Positions 1 to 5,772 of a stretch of 7,347 nucleotides of DNA are shown in pieces (the first letter of the stretch is position 1; the number at the start of each line of letters is the position of its first letter). Made by a program: the position numbers and the translations under genes. Source of the stretch: an uncultured Candidatus Melainabacteria bacterium (lineage in GTDB: Bacteria; Cyanobacteriota; Vampirovibrionia; Gastranaerophilales; Gastranaerophilaceae). Location of the stretch: the NCBI GenBank assembly GCA_934675225.1, contig CAKUQA010000055.1:1-7347 (forward strand), written 5' to 3'. A model generated the notes under the pieces. That model searched no databases, had not been told where the DNA came from, and saw only the letters and a list, made by a program, of their open reading frames with translations.

Positions 1-393
1 GTTGCAAATTACACTGAAAAGGAAATTGTAGATGCGTTGAAAGTTTCTGCAAAATCTTTGGTTAATACAAATAATAAACCTGGTATTGTTCATGTTTCCG
101 GTTTAAAATACACAATAGGCAAAAACGGTGAATTAAGAAGTGCTTCTTTTGTAGCTAAAGATGGTAAAGAGACTCCTATTGATATAAACAATCCAAGAAC
201 AGATAAAACTTATAAAACTGCTTTAGCTGATTATTATGCACAAGGTCATGACGGTTTTACAATGTTGAAAAAATATGACAATGCAGAACGAATTTGTGAT
301 TTTGATATTACAAAGTGTATAGAAGATTATATGCTAAGACATAAAGAGCCGGTAGATATTGTTGATGATGGCAGGATAAAAATTGTTGATTAA
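1..393 (+). CDS. 5'-nucleotidase / 2',3'-cyclic phosphodiesterase family protein, C-terminal fragment
   Basis: The frame is open from base 1, so the N-terminus and the catalytic metallophosphatase domain lie outside the window; 130 codons and a TAA stop are visible. The residues resemble the C-terminal substrate-specificity domain of the UshA-type family. 'VSGLKYTI' (residues 32-39) matches the beta-strand 'SGL' segment. 'DKTYKTALADYYAQGHDGFTML' is split here as the 'YK.A..DYY' strand (71-79) followed by the 'GHDGFTML' loop (82-89), which in known members carries the nucleotide-stacking aromatic (Phe86 here, with the GxDGF pattern). Such enzymes are usually exported and remove phosphate from nucleotides or sugar nucleotides. 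The fragment alone cannot show the substrate or a signal peptide. The reading frame continues upstream of the only TTG/ATG-like codons near base 37, so an internal start there is not credible. Family assignment is fairly confident; exact activity is unknown. Confidence 0.8.
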   Translation, partial: VANYTEKEIVDALKVSAKSLVNTNNKPGIVHVSGLKYTIGKNGELRSASFVAKDGKETPIDINNPRTDKTYKTALADYYAQGHDGFTMLKKYDNAERICDFDITKCIEDYMLRHKEPVDIVDDGRIKIVD

Positions 394-409
394 AATGAAT
401 TCAAAATAA

Positions 410-436
410 AAAAGCGGATATTTAATATCCGCTTTT
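410..436. terminator. Bidirectional intrinsic terminator
   Basis: The stem is GCGGATAT (414-421) pairing perfectly with ATATCCGC (425-432) around a TTA loop, and is extended to 12 bp by AAAA/TTTT flanks. Read on +, it is followed by TTTTAATTT, 20-odd bases after the nucleotidase stop. Read on -, it is followed by a longer T-rich run (complement of 404-413), directly after the stop of the membrane-protein operon. It therefore probably ends both convergent transcripts. Confidence 0.9.
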
Positions 437-439
437 AAT

Positions 440-1228
440 TTATTCATATAGATTTGGTTCGATTTTTTCTTGATAAATTTGTACTAAACAATAATACCAA
501 ACAAGTTGTAATATTAATCCGGCATAACCTCCAAGTATACCTCCGAGATATATTGCAATAGTTGCGTTATTTGGACTGGTTAAGCCCATAATCATTCCAA
601 CAATAAAACTTGGTAACATACTGATTATATATACAGGAATAAACAACAATCCCAGTAAAACGAATTCTCCAAAACAGTGTTTCATATATTTAAAAGGAAG
701 TGTGATATTAAATAAACCTGCTTTAACAAAGTTTTGGGTGTAAGCAGTGTATATAAATTGTACAAAACCACATGCAAGTAAAACAACAAACATAAGTGAA
801 ATGCCAATGATAACAGAAATTACTGAAGATTTTATTGCACAAATTAATGCAGCAACAAGACAAGCAACAACTATATAAACTGTCCAGCATATCATTAGAG
901 GAAGGGCATTGAAGAATATTTTTATAGGCTCAAAATTAATATCTGGCATGTATTCTTCTTGTTCTTCTAAAAAAGAATTATGAGAAAAGATTAAATTGTA
1001 GCCGCCAAGATAAATTCCAATAAGGATTAATAGTAATACAATTCCTAGAATAGTAGATAAATCCGGTAATTGGGAAGATTGTTCTATTGCTTTAGAAATG
1101 TTTTCTATATAAACAGATGCAACTGAAACCAATCCGGTTATAGCAAAAAGAGCTATATGTTTGACTAAAGCGTTTGGACCTTTGTATACTTTTTTAAATC
1201 CTTCAATAATATCTCCAAAAACGTTCAT
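440..1228 (-). CDS. Six-helix integral membrane protein, third gene of membrane operon
   Basis: The 262-residue protein is dominated by hydrophobic segments at about 22-40, 58-80, 107-131, 135-160, 188-215 and 224-250. It has a short amphipathic N-terminal stretch (residues 4-16, lysine rich) and no cleavable signal. I recognise no catalytic motif. It aligns by eye with the gene just upstream: 'GGYNLIFSH' followed by 'MPDINFEPIKIFFNALP' here matches 'VGYETIFLH' and 'LPDVNMESFKIAFNKIP' there, so the two look like paralogs. Its ATG overlaps the upstream stop by one base (TAATG), which suggests translational coupling, and a GAGG lies 4 bases before the start. It ends just before the bidirectional hairpin. 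General fold resembles uncharacterised multi-pass families such as the membrane domain seen with glycerophosphodiester phosphodiesterases, but that is a weak guess. Function unknown. Confidence 0.85.
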   Translation of the reverse strand: MNVFGDIIEGFKKVYKGPNALVKHIALFAITGLVSVASVYIENISKAIEQSSQLPDLSTILGIVLLLILIGIYLGGYNLIFSHNSFLEEQEEYMPDINFEPIKIFFNALPLMICWTVYIVVACLVAALICAIKSSVISVIIGISLMFVVLLACGFVQFIYTAYTQNFVKAGLFNITLPFKYMKHCFGEFVLLGLLFIPVYIISMLPSFIVGMIMGLTSPNNATIAIYLGGILGGYAGLILQLVWYYCLVQIYQEKIEPNLYE

Positions 1229-1974
1229 TAATCCTCTCTTTCATTTGTTTTAACTAATTCGTAATCCCATACTAATGTTCCGATTGCAAGTGTGTATGTA
1301 AGTAATATTGCAGTGATAAAGTTAGATAGTTTCGCAATAGTAGTTTGTTGTGAAGATATTACAAAGCTAATAGAGCTTGCATCTCCTTTATATATTATGG
1401 CTATTACTATACCAACTGCAAAAAACAAAATAAAAATTATAAACAATGTTATTATATATGCAGAAATTACAACCCATAATCTTTTTACTAATAGTAAAAA
1501 ATATTCTTTTACGGTAAATTTTTTGAATAATAATTTAAAATCATCATTATTATAATGGTATGAAAATCCTGCTTGTGCCATTGTTAATGGAATTGCAAGA
1601 ATTGTGTCAAAACAAAATGCAAGGTATTGATATTTGGTAAAAACACTTATAATAGCAAGCGGTACGCCTAATAAAAATACAATAAAAGGAATTTTATTAA
1701 ATGCAATTTTAAAACTTTCCATATTTACGTCAGGTAATTCTCTTAAATGTAAAAATATTGTTTCGTATCCAACCAAGAATAATCCGAACAGAATTATTAA
1801 TCCGGCAAATAAAAATTTTTGTATTAAATTTATTTCTATAATACTTTGTTCATTAAGAGAAAGAAAGCCATTTATTAAACCAATCATTCCGCACATAGAA
1901 AACAAACAAACTTGTCTATTTATGGAGTCTTTTTTAGTGTATAAAATTTTTATGGCATTAAGCATATTAGCCAT
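1228..1974 (-). CDS. Six-helix integral membrane protein, second gene of membrane operon
   Basis: I chose the ATG at 1972-1974 (protein begins MANMLNAIK, 248 residues). An in-frame TTG at 1990-1992 would add six residues, but AAAGGGA sits exactly 6 bases before the ATG. The gene overlaps the end of its upstream neighbour by 8 bases (ATGGCTAA contains both the start and the neighbour's stop). Hydrophobic segments lie at about 22-40, 53-72, 94-113, 115-137, 163-196 and 215-236. The central motif 'GYETIFLH...LPDVN' (69-84) is shared with the next gene in the operon and more loosely with the preceding one. No active-site pattern or conserved-domain signature is apparent. Probably part of a membrane complex with its co-translated neighbours, but this is inferred only from gene order and similarity. 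Confidence 0.85.
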   Translation of the reverse strand: MANMLNAIKILYTKKDSINRQVCLFSMCGMIGLINGFLSLNEQSIIEINLIQKFLFAGLIILFGLFLVGYETIFLHLRELPDVNMESFKIAFNKIPFIVFLLGVPLAIISVFTKYQYLAFCFDTILAIPLTMAQAGFSYHYNNDDFKLLFKKFTVKEYFLLLVKRLWVVISAYIITLFIIFILFFAVGIVIAIIYKGDASSISFVISSQQTTIAKLSNFITAILLTYTLAIGTLVWDYELVKTNERED

Positions 1975-2761
1975 TGTTGTTCCCTTTCTCAAGGTTATCT
2001 GTATTTTGTATATTTAAAACAGGTCTAATAAATTCTTTGTAGGAAGGAATTAATGAATATGGGAATGCAAAATACCAAGTTATAATAATAAAGTAAGTTG
2101 CAATTGTATTCATTATAACATCTATGAAATAGAAATCATTTGTAATATAGCCTATTTTATCAATTCCGGTAAGACCGGCTAAAATGTAAATTGTTACATA
2201 AACAGCCATAGCAACTAATGTTGAAAGTAAAAACAAACAAAAATTGATATATAAAGGTTTGTATGTTTGTTTAATAATTTTGAAAAGATATGTAAGTTTC
2301 CATAGATTTTTTGTGTCAAATGACTCAGCAAAAGTTATAAAAATGTATTGAACTGATATGGAAAGTATTAAAATTAATGTGATAATTATAATAGGTATAA
2401 TTAGTTTGTGGGTAAATACGTATGCTATAAAAGCCAACAAAACACTTATAACTGCGTATGTCCCCCAAATTATGCTTAATTTAAACACACCCCAAGCTAT
2501 TTCAGAGTGAATTTTCTTTATATTGGGTAAAACCCCGTTATTTATATTATGTATTGCATTATGCACAAACTGTGTGCCGTATATAAAAACCAAAAAGCCT
2601 AAAAGCATATCAATCGGGTTGTCTTTATATGTGTCTATAGTGCTGAATTTTACGTCATACAAGGAAGAAGTAAATGCCCATATTAATGCAAATAAAAATA
2701 TCCAAATGTGTGCTTTTTTGTTTTCAAAAACTTTTTTATAGCAATTTATAATTGATGTCAT
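1967..2761 (-). CDS. Six-helix integral membrane protein, first gene of membrane operon
   Basis: The 264-residue protein has hydrophobic stretches at about 17-35, 51-65, 93-116, 119-145, 169-196 and 213-236, and a polar C-terminal tail of about 25 residues rich in Asn. The start ATG (2759-2761) follows AAGGAG at a 5-base distance, which in turn follows a strong promoter. Like the two downstream genes it begins with a short Lys-containing amphipathic helix ('CYKKVFENKKAH', 7-18) and has a G-x(n)-LPNI segment after the second hydrophobic stretch (62-81), placed like the MPDI/LPDV segments of the others. Similarity is therefore positional and weak. The C-terminal 'GNNNG' codons double as the ribosome binding site and start of the next gene. 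Function unknown; no enzymatic motif seen. Confidence 0.85.
   Translation of the reverse strand: MTSIINCYKKVFENKKAHIWIFLFALIWAFTSSLYDVKFSTIDTYKDNPIDMLLGFLVFIYGTQFVHNAIHNINNGVLPNIKKIHSEIAWGVFKLSIIWGTYAVISVLLAFIAYVFTHKLIIPIIIITLILILSISVQYIFITFAESFDTKNLWKLTYLFKIIKQTYKPLYINFCLFLLSTLVAMAVYVTIYILAGLTGIDKIGYITNDFYFIDVIMNTIATYFIIITWYFAFPYSLIPSYKEFIRPVLNIQNTDNLEKGNNNG
1981..1987 (-). promoter_or_regulatory. Ribosome binding site deciding the start at 1974
   Basis: On the - strand AAAGGGA lies inside the last codons of the first operon gene, 6 bases before the ATG at 1974. It favours that ATG over the in-frame TTG at 1992, which lies upstream of this site. Confidence 0.7.
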
Positions 2762-2779
2762 AACTTCTCCTTAAAAATA

Positions 2780-2808
2780 ATTATAACAGTTTTTTTTTCT
2801 TATTGCAA
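2780..2808 (-). promoter_or_regulatory. Sigma70-type promoter of the membrane-protein operon
   Basis: On the - strand TTGCAA (2803-2808) is separated by exactly 17 bases from TATAAT (2780-2785). TGT immediately precedes the hexamer, forming an extended -10 (TGnTATAAT). The spacer contains a run of nine A. The predicted start of transcription is near 2773, giving a leader of about a dozen bases that contains the AAGGAG of the first gene. This is the best promoter match in the window. TTGCAA is its own reverse complement. Confidence 0.85.
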
Positions 2809-2849
2809 TACATATTTTAATATAACTCTTTTTATGGTAAACTCGTCTT

Positions 2850-3933
2850 ATGGATACAGAAATAAAACAACAATTGAATTTTTTAAAATTACGGTTTGAG
2901 AAGATAAAGGAGTGTCTTTGACACAGAAAAATTAAAGTCAGATTTAGATAATTTAGAATTTGAGATGCAAAAACCTGAAATTTGGGCAAATCAAAAAAAA
3001 GCATCAGGGTTAGGGGCAAAAATCCGTGATATAAAAGATAATCTTGAATTTGTTGAAAAGTGGCAGAATGTTATTGCTGATGCGGAAATAGCTCTGGAAA
3101 TAGCAGATGCAGATATTTTGAACGAAACATCAGAACAACTAAAATCCATGGAAAAAGCCCTTGAAAAATTTGAGATTAAGCAGATGCTTAGTGGAGAATA
3201 TGATGAAGCTGACGCGATTTTAACCATTAATGCAGGAGCAGGTGGAACAGATGCTCAAGATTGGGCAAGTTTGATGCTAAGAATGTATATAAGATGGGCA
3301 GAAAGCCATGATTGGAAAGTAGAACTTTTAGATAAATTAGATGGTGATGAAGCCGGAATTAAGTCTGCAACCATTAAAATAACAGGAAAATTTGCTTACG
3401 GATATGCAAAAGCCGAAAAAGGGGTTCACAGGCTGGTTCGAATTTCACCGTTTAATGCTAACGGAAAACGGCAAACAAGCTTTGCTTCAGTAGAAGTTTC
3501 TCCGATAATAGAAGATTTTGAAAAAACTATAACTATTCCCCCTGAAGATTTGGAAATAGATACAATGCGCTCAGGTGGTGCAGGGGGGCAGAATGTTAAT
3601 AAGGTAGAAACTGCTGTAAGGATATTGCATAAACCTACAGGAATTGTTGTTAAGTGTCAACAAGAGCGTTCTCAATTACAAAACAAAGAGAATGCTATGC
3701 AAATATTGGCATCAAAATTATTAGCAATCAAACAAGCTGAACATGAAAAAAAATTGGCAGAGCTAAAAGGTGAAAATGTTGATATAAATTTTGGTTCACA
3801 AATTCGTTCTTATGTATTCCATCCTTATAAAATGGTAAAAGATCACAGAACAAATTATGAAGTAGGGAATGTAGACGCCGTAATGGATGGCGATTTAGAT
3901 GGATTTATTGAGGCTTATTTAAGAATTAATTAG
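2850..3933 (+). CDS. prfB: Peptide chain release factor 2 (RF2), programmed +1 frameshift
   Basis: RF2 recognises UAA and UGA in the ribosomal A site and triggers peptide release. The gene is in two frames: 23 codons from ATG 2850 to CTT 2916-2918, then, after skipping T2919, 337 codons from GAC 2920 to the TAG at 3931-3933. The total is 360 residues, close to the 365 of E. coli. The codon-recognition tripeptide SPF is at residues 199-201, identifying RF2 rather than RF1 (PxT). The GGQ peptidyl-transferase motif is at 245-247 in the context '[20 protein letters not shown]'. The N-terminal coiled region and C-terminal '[19 protein letters not shown]' are also typical. A stop (TAA 2838-2840) precedes the ATG in frame, so no longer N-terminus is possible. 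The ATG has no recognisable ribosome binding site. Synthesis should be autoregulated: low RF2 slows UGA reading and promotes the shift. Confidence 0.97.
2907..2922 (+). other. prfB programmed +1 ribosomal frameshift site
   Basis: The site reads AAG GAG TGT CTT TGA C. An SD-like AAGGAG (2907-2912) is followed by a 3-base spacer, the slippery CTT, and the in-frame UGA with C as the following base. This is the same geometry as the E. coli site (AGG GGG TAT CTT TGA C), with tRNA-Leu slipping from CUU to UUU. The UGA in frame 0 would otherwise give a 23-residue peptide. Confidence 0.96.
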
Positions 3934-4052
3934 CTTGTTTGTACGAAAAGAATATCTTTAGTTTAGCAAAATTGTGTTGTCTTAATTTAAACAATTAGTA
4001 AATTTTTAGTAATATAAAAGATTTTAAAGTCAATTTTTGCAGATAAAAATAC

Positions 4053-4080
4053 TTTATGAATAGGTAAGGTTAGGTATAAT
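4053..4080 (+). promoter_or_regulatory. Candidate promoter touching the start of the 4082 gene
   Basis: A perfect TATAAT lies at 4075-4080, one base before the ATG at 4082. Upstream, TTTATG (4053-4058) at 16-base spacing is a poor -35. If the hexamer is a real -10, transcription would begin near 4087, inside the annotated first codons. The rest of the 148-base gap after prfB (3934-4081) is AT-rich and shows no GC-containing hairpin. Confidence 0.4.
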
Positions 4081-4081
4081 C

Positions 4082-4960
4082 ATGTCTCTTGATAAGGTAT
4101 ATTTATCTTCTCATAATAATAATGAATATCATCCTCAAAAGAAAAAAGAGGATAATAATGTGCTTAATCCTGTTGAAAAAACTGTTGTAAACAGTGTTGC
4201 ACCGGCACGCAGGTTATATGATATTCCGGATATGTTAAAAAGCGGGGATACTATTGCGGCTGCAGGTTTGGCAGGTTTAACAATTGTGAGTTTGCCGGAA
4301 GATTGTAGGGATTTGAGGGCTGCTTATGACCATTCTGCTTGTGTCTTGCAGAGAAAGCGAATCTCAACACCTTACAATTATCGAAAATATCAGCATGATT
4401 TTTCGTTTTTTAGAGGAACATTATTGCATGAAGCTATGAAACGAGTAAAATCTGAACGCGGAAAGAAAATTGTTGATAAGCTTTATAAGGCGGATGTCAC
4501 TCTTTATAATACAAGGTTTGGGAAATGGGTACAAAAAGTCCTTGGTATAAAAAATGGTAAAGATGTGAAATCTGCTATAAAAAATTTGTATGGAAAAGAA
4601 TCTCCTGTTCAAAAAATAATTGTAAAAAATGATTTTTTAGGTTTAAAAGAATTAACAGGTAGGGCTATGAAACGAACTTCTTTATTGGGTGTTATATTCA
4701 TGGGGTTATTAGAACTTCCAAAAATTATTAAATCGACAACAAAAGGAGATGATACAACTGAAAAATCCAAATCATTTGCGAAACAGGTTGGAAAATCTTC
4801 TCTCAATGTGTTAGGTGTAACTGTTGGGATGGGGTATTTGGGCGCAATTGGAGCAAAAAAATATGGAGCATTAGGCTCATTAATAGGTATGGGATTAGGT
4901 GTTATTGCAGGAGCAGGAACATCAAAGTGGATACAAAATTTATTAATTCAAAAAGATTAA
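4082..4960 (+). CDS. Hypothetical protein with glycine-zipper-like C-terminus
   Basis: The 292-residue protein is not recognised. Residues 1-30 are polar and low complexity (SSHNNNEYHPQKKK type). A small hydrophobic stretch lies at about 57-71, followed by a long basic, probably helical middle region (about 88-195). Further hydrophobic segments lie at 200-215 and 241-280. The last is strikingly Gly/Ala rich with GxxxG-like spacing ('GMGYLGAIG', 'GALGSLIGMGLGVIAGAG'), as in glycine-zipper membrane segments, so the protein probably associates with a membrane through its C-terminus. No catalytic motif is apparent. The start is uncertain: ATG 4082 has only weak AGGT-like complementarity upstream and a TATAAT one base before it. 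GTG 4160 (Val27) has AGAGGA at 7 bases and would remove just the low-complexity N-terminus. It is probably monocistronic; the convergent PHP gene begins its stop 16 bases downstream. Confidence 0.8.
   Translation: MSLDKVYLSSHNNNEYHPQKKKEDNNVLNPVEKTVVNSVAPARRLYDIPDMLKSGDTIAAAGLAGLTIVSLPEDCRDLRAAYDHSACVLQRKRISTPYNYRKYQHDFSFFRGTLLHEAMKRVKSERGKKIVDKLYKADVTLYNTRFGKWVQKVLGIKNGKDVKSAIKNLYGKESPVQKIIVKNDFLGLKELTGRAMKRTSLLGVIFMGLLELPKIIKSTTKGDDTTEKSKSFAKQVGKSSLNVLGVTVGMGYLGAIGAKKYGALGSLIGMGLGVIAGAGTSKWIQNLLIQKD
4147..4152 (+). promoter_or_regulatory. Possible internal ribosome binding site for a GTG start at 4160
   Basis: AGAGGA is followed by 7 bases and an in-frame GTG (4160-4162, Val27 of the longer reading). 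Its spacing is better than anything before ATG 4082. It could be fortuitous, since the Lys/Glu codons AAA AAA GAG GAT create the motif. Confidence 0.35.
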
Positions 4961-4976
4961 GTTAAATGTTTAAGTT

Positions 4977-5600
4977 TTATAATAAATTTTTGCCATGTAA
5001 ATCAGTTCCACCTGTTTTTATTAAATTATATTTGTTTGCAATTTTTTCAACTGTTTCAACTGTGTGGAATTTGATTATTCCTCTGTGTCGTTTGTATGGG
5101 TAATACACTTCTATGCCATCTAAACCATAAGTCATAAGCTTTTGGATAAATTTGTCTAAGTTAATAGCCCAACAACAAGCAGGATGAGCTATTACCGCAA
5201 TTCCACCTGCGTTATGAATTGCAGTGATAAGCTTTTTGATATCTCTTTTGGCAAAAATTCTAACAATATCCAGTTCTGTTTCTCGTTTGTTTTTGGCACA
5301 AAAATGTTGTAATTCTTTATTATTAACATCAATCCCATAAGCTAAAAGGTGCATAAATACATAGCCGCACCATACGTCAAATTCAATTGCCGGGATTAAG
5401 ATATTATCTTGGATTTGTTTATGAACATCAAGAGTGTTGTGGTCACAAATTGCAATTTTTTTATACCCCTTTTCTTTTGCTTGTTTTATGATGTCAAAAG
5501 CATCAGCTTCACCATCAGAAAAAGTTGTGTGTATATGCAGATTTACTTTATTATTTTCAAAATCTTCTTTAGTATAATTTTTTATTTCTTCTTTTATCAT
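4977..5600 (-). CDS. Compact PHP-domain metallophosphoesterase (TrpH/YciV-like)
   Basis: The 207-residue protein has the full ligand set of the PHP (polymerase and histidinol phosphatase) fold: H22 and H24 with D29 in 'LHIHTTFSDG', 'DHNT' (H54), E73, H84, 'AHP' (H139), and 'GGTDLHG' (D200, H202). These would bind a trinuclear metal centre and hydrolyse phosphoesters. The nearest known role is that of YciV/TrpH proteins, which act on nucleoside 3',5'-bisphosphates and short RNA 5' ends; this is inferred from motifs only. It is shorter than typical members (about 280 residues), with only 55 residues between H84 and H139, so the usual helical insertion is reduced. The ATG at 5598-5600 is preceded by AAGGAA at 6 bases and is preferred to an in-frame TTG 12 codons upstream. 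There is no signal peptide, so the protein is cytoplasmic. It is single, convergent with the 4082 gene and divergent from the 5773 operon. Confidence 0.9.
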   Translation of the reverse strand: MIKEEIKNYTKEDFENNKVNLHIHTTFSDGEADAFDIIKQAKEKGYKKIAICDHNTLDVHKQIQDNILIPAIEFDVWCGYVFMHLLAYGIDVNNKELQHFCAKNKRETELDIVRIFAKRDIKKLITAIHNAGGIAVIAHPACCWAINLDKFIQKLMTYGLDGIEVYYPYKRHRGIIKFHTVETVEKIANKYNLIKTGGTDLHGKNLL

Positions 5601-5606
5601 ATTGAG

Positions 5607-5612
5607 TTCCTT
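5607..5612 (-). promoter_or_regulatory. Ribosome binding site deciding the start at 5600
   Basis: On the - strand AAGGAA lies 6 bases before ATG 5600. It sits inside the extension that a TTG start at 5636 would translate, which argues for the shorter protein. Confidence 0.7.
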
Positions 5613-5659
5613 ACCTTCCCGTTGCTTGGTTATCAATTTTAATAAAGTTGGTTTCTATA

Positions 5660-5719
5660 AGTTGATGAGGGCTTTGTTTCCAATTTGGTACTCAAGTGAG
5701 CACGGGAAAGCTTTGTCTC
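5660..5719. other. GC-richer unexplained patch in the divergent intergenic region
   Basis: By hand count the patch is about 46% GC, well above the AT-rich spacers elsewhere in the window. It holds an imperfect direct repeat, GCTTTGTTTC (5671-5680) and GCTTTGTCTC (5710-5719), and short pairing potential (TTTCC with GGAAA; AAGTGA with TCACTT just beyond). Small open frames exist on both strands: ATG 5665 to TAA 5728-5730 on + (21 residues), and a GTG-started frame of about 23 residues on -. Neither has a ribosome binding site. It could be a small RNA, a leader, a short peptide gene or a gene remnant; I recognise none of these. Confidence 0.3.
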
Positions 5720-5748
5720 TTTTCACTTAATCATGTTTGTACTAAAAT
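5720..5748 (+). promoter_or_regulatory. Candidate promoter of the membrane protein - zinc ribbon - rph operon
   Basis: TTTTCA (5720-5725) is separated by 17 bases from TAAAAT (5743-5748); each hexamer departs from consensus by one or two bases. The predicted transcript would begin near 5755, just before the AAGGAG (5763-5768) of the 5773 gene. A second -10-like TACAAT (5754-5759) lies downstream without a good -35. The inverted repeat TTGTAC-N10-GTACAA (5737-5742, 5753-5758) overlaps this region and could be an operator, though it is short. Confidence 0.45.
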
Positions 5749-5772
5749 AATTGTACAATAAAAAGGAGAGTT

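Noticed and set aside
2834..2899. Short overlapping frame ATG 2834 to TGA 2897-2899, which could be an upstream peptide coupled to prfB
   Set aside because: It has no ribosome binding site, no recognisable composition, and lies in another frame over the well-supported prfB N-terminus; probably chance.
2965..3933. prfB as a truncated or degraded pseudogene starting at ATG 2965
   Set aside because: The upstream frame plus the exact CTT TGA C recoding context restores a full-length RF2 with SPF and GGQ motifs.
3936..3953. TGTTTGTACGAAAAGAAT here and TGTTTGTACTAAAATAAT at 5734-5751 (16 of 18 identical), considered as a shared regulatory element
   Set aside because: A match of this quality is expected about once by chance in this length of AT-rich DNA, and the two sites sit in different contexts (after prfB; before a gene).
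3984..4004. Possible terminator after prfB: AATTTA (3984-3989) with TAAATT (3999-4004) then T-rich
   Set aside because: The stem is only six AT pairs with no G-C pair; too weak to call an intrinsic terminator.
5601..5772. Riboswitch in the divergent intergenic region
   Set aside because: I could not match preQ1, TPP, fluoride, cobalamin, purine or guanidine riboswitch core motifs on either strand.
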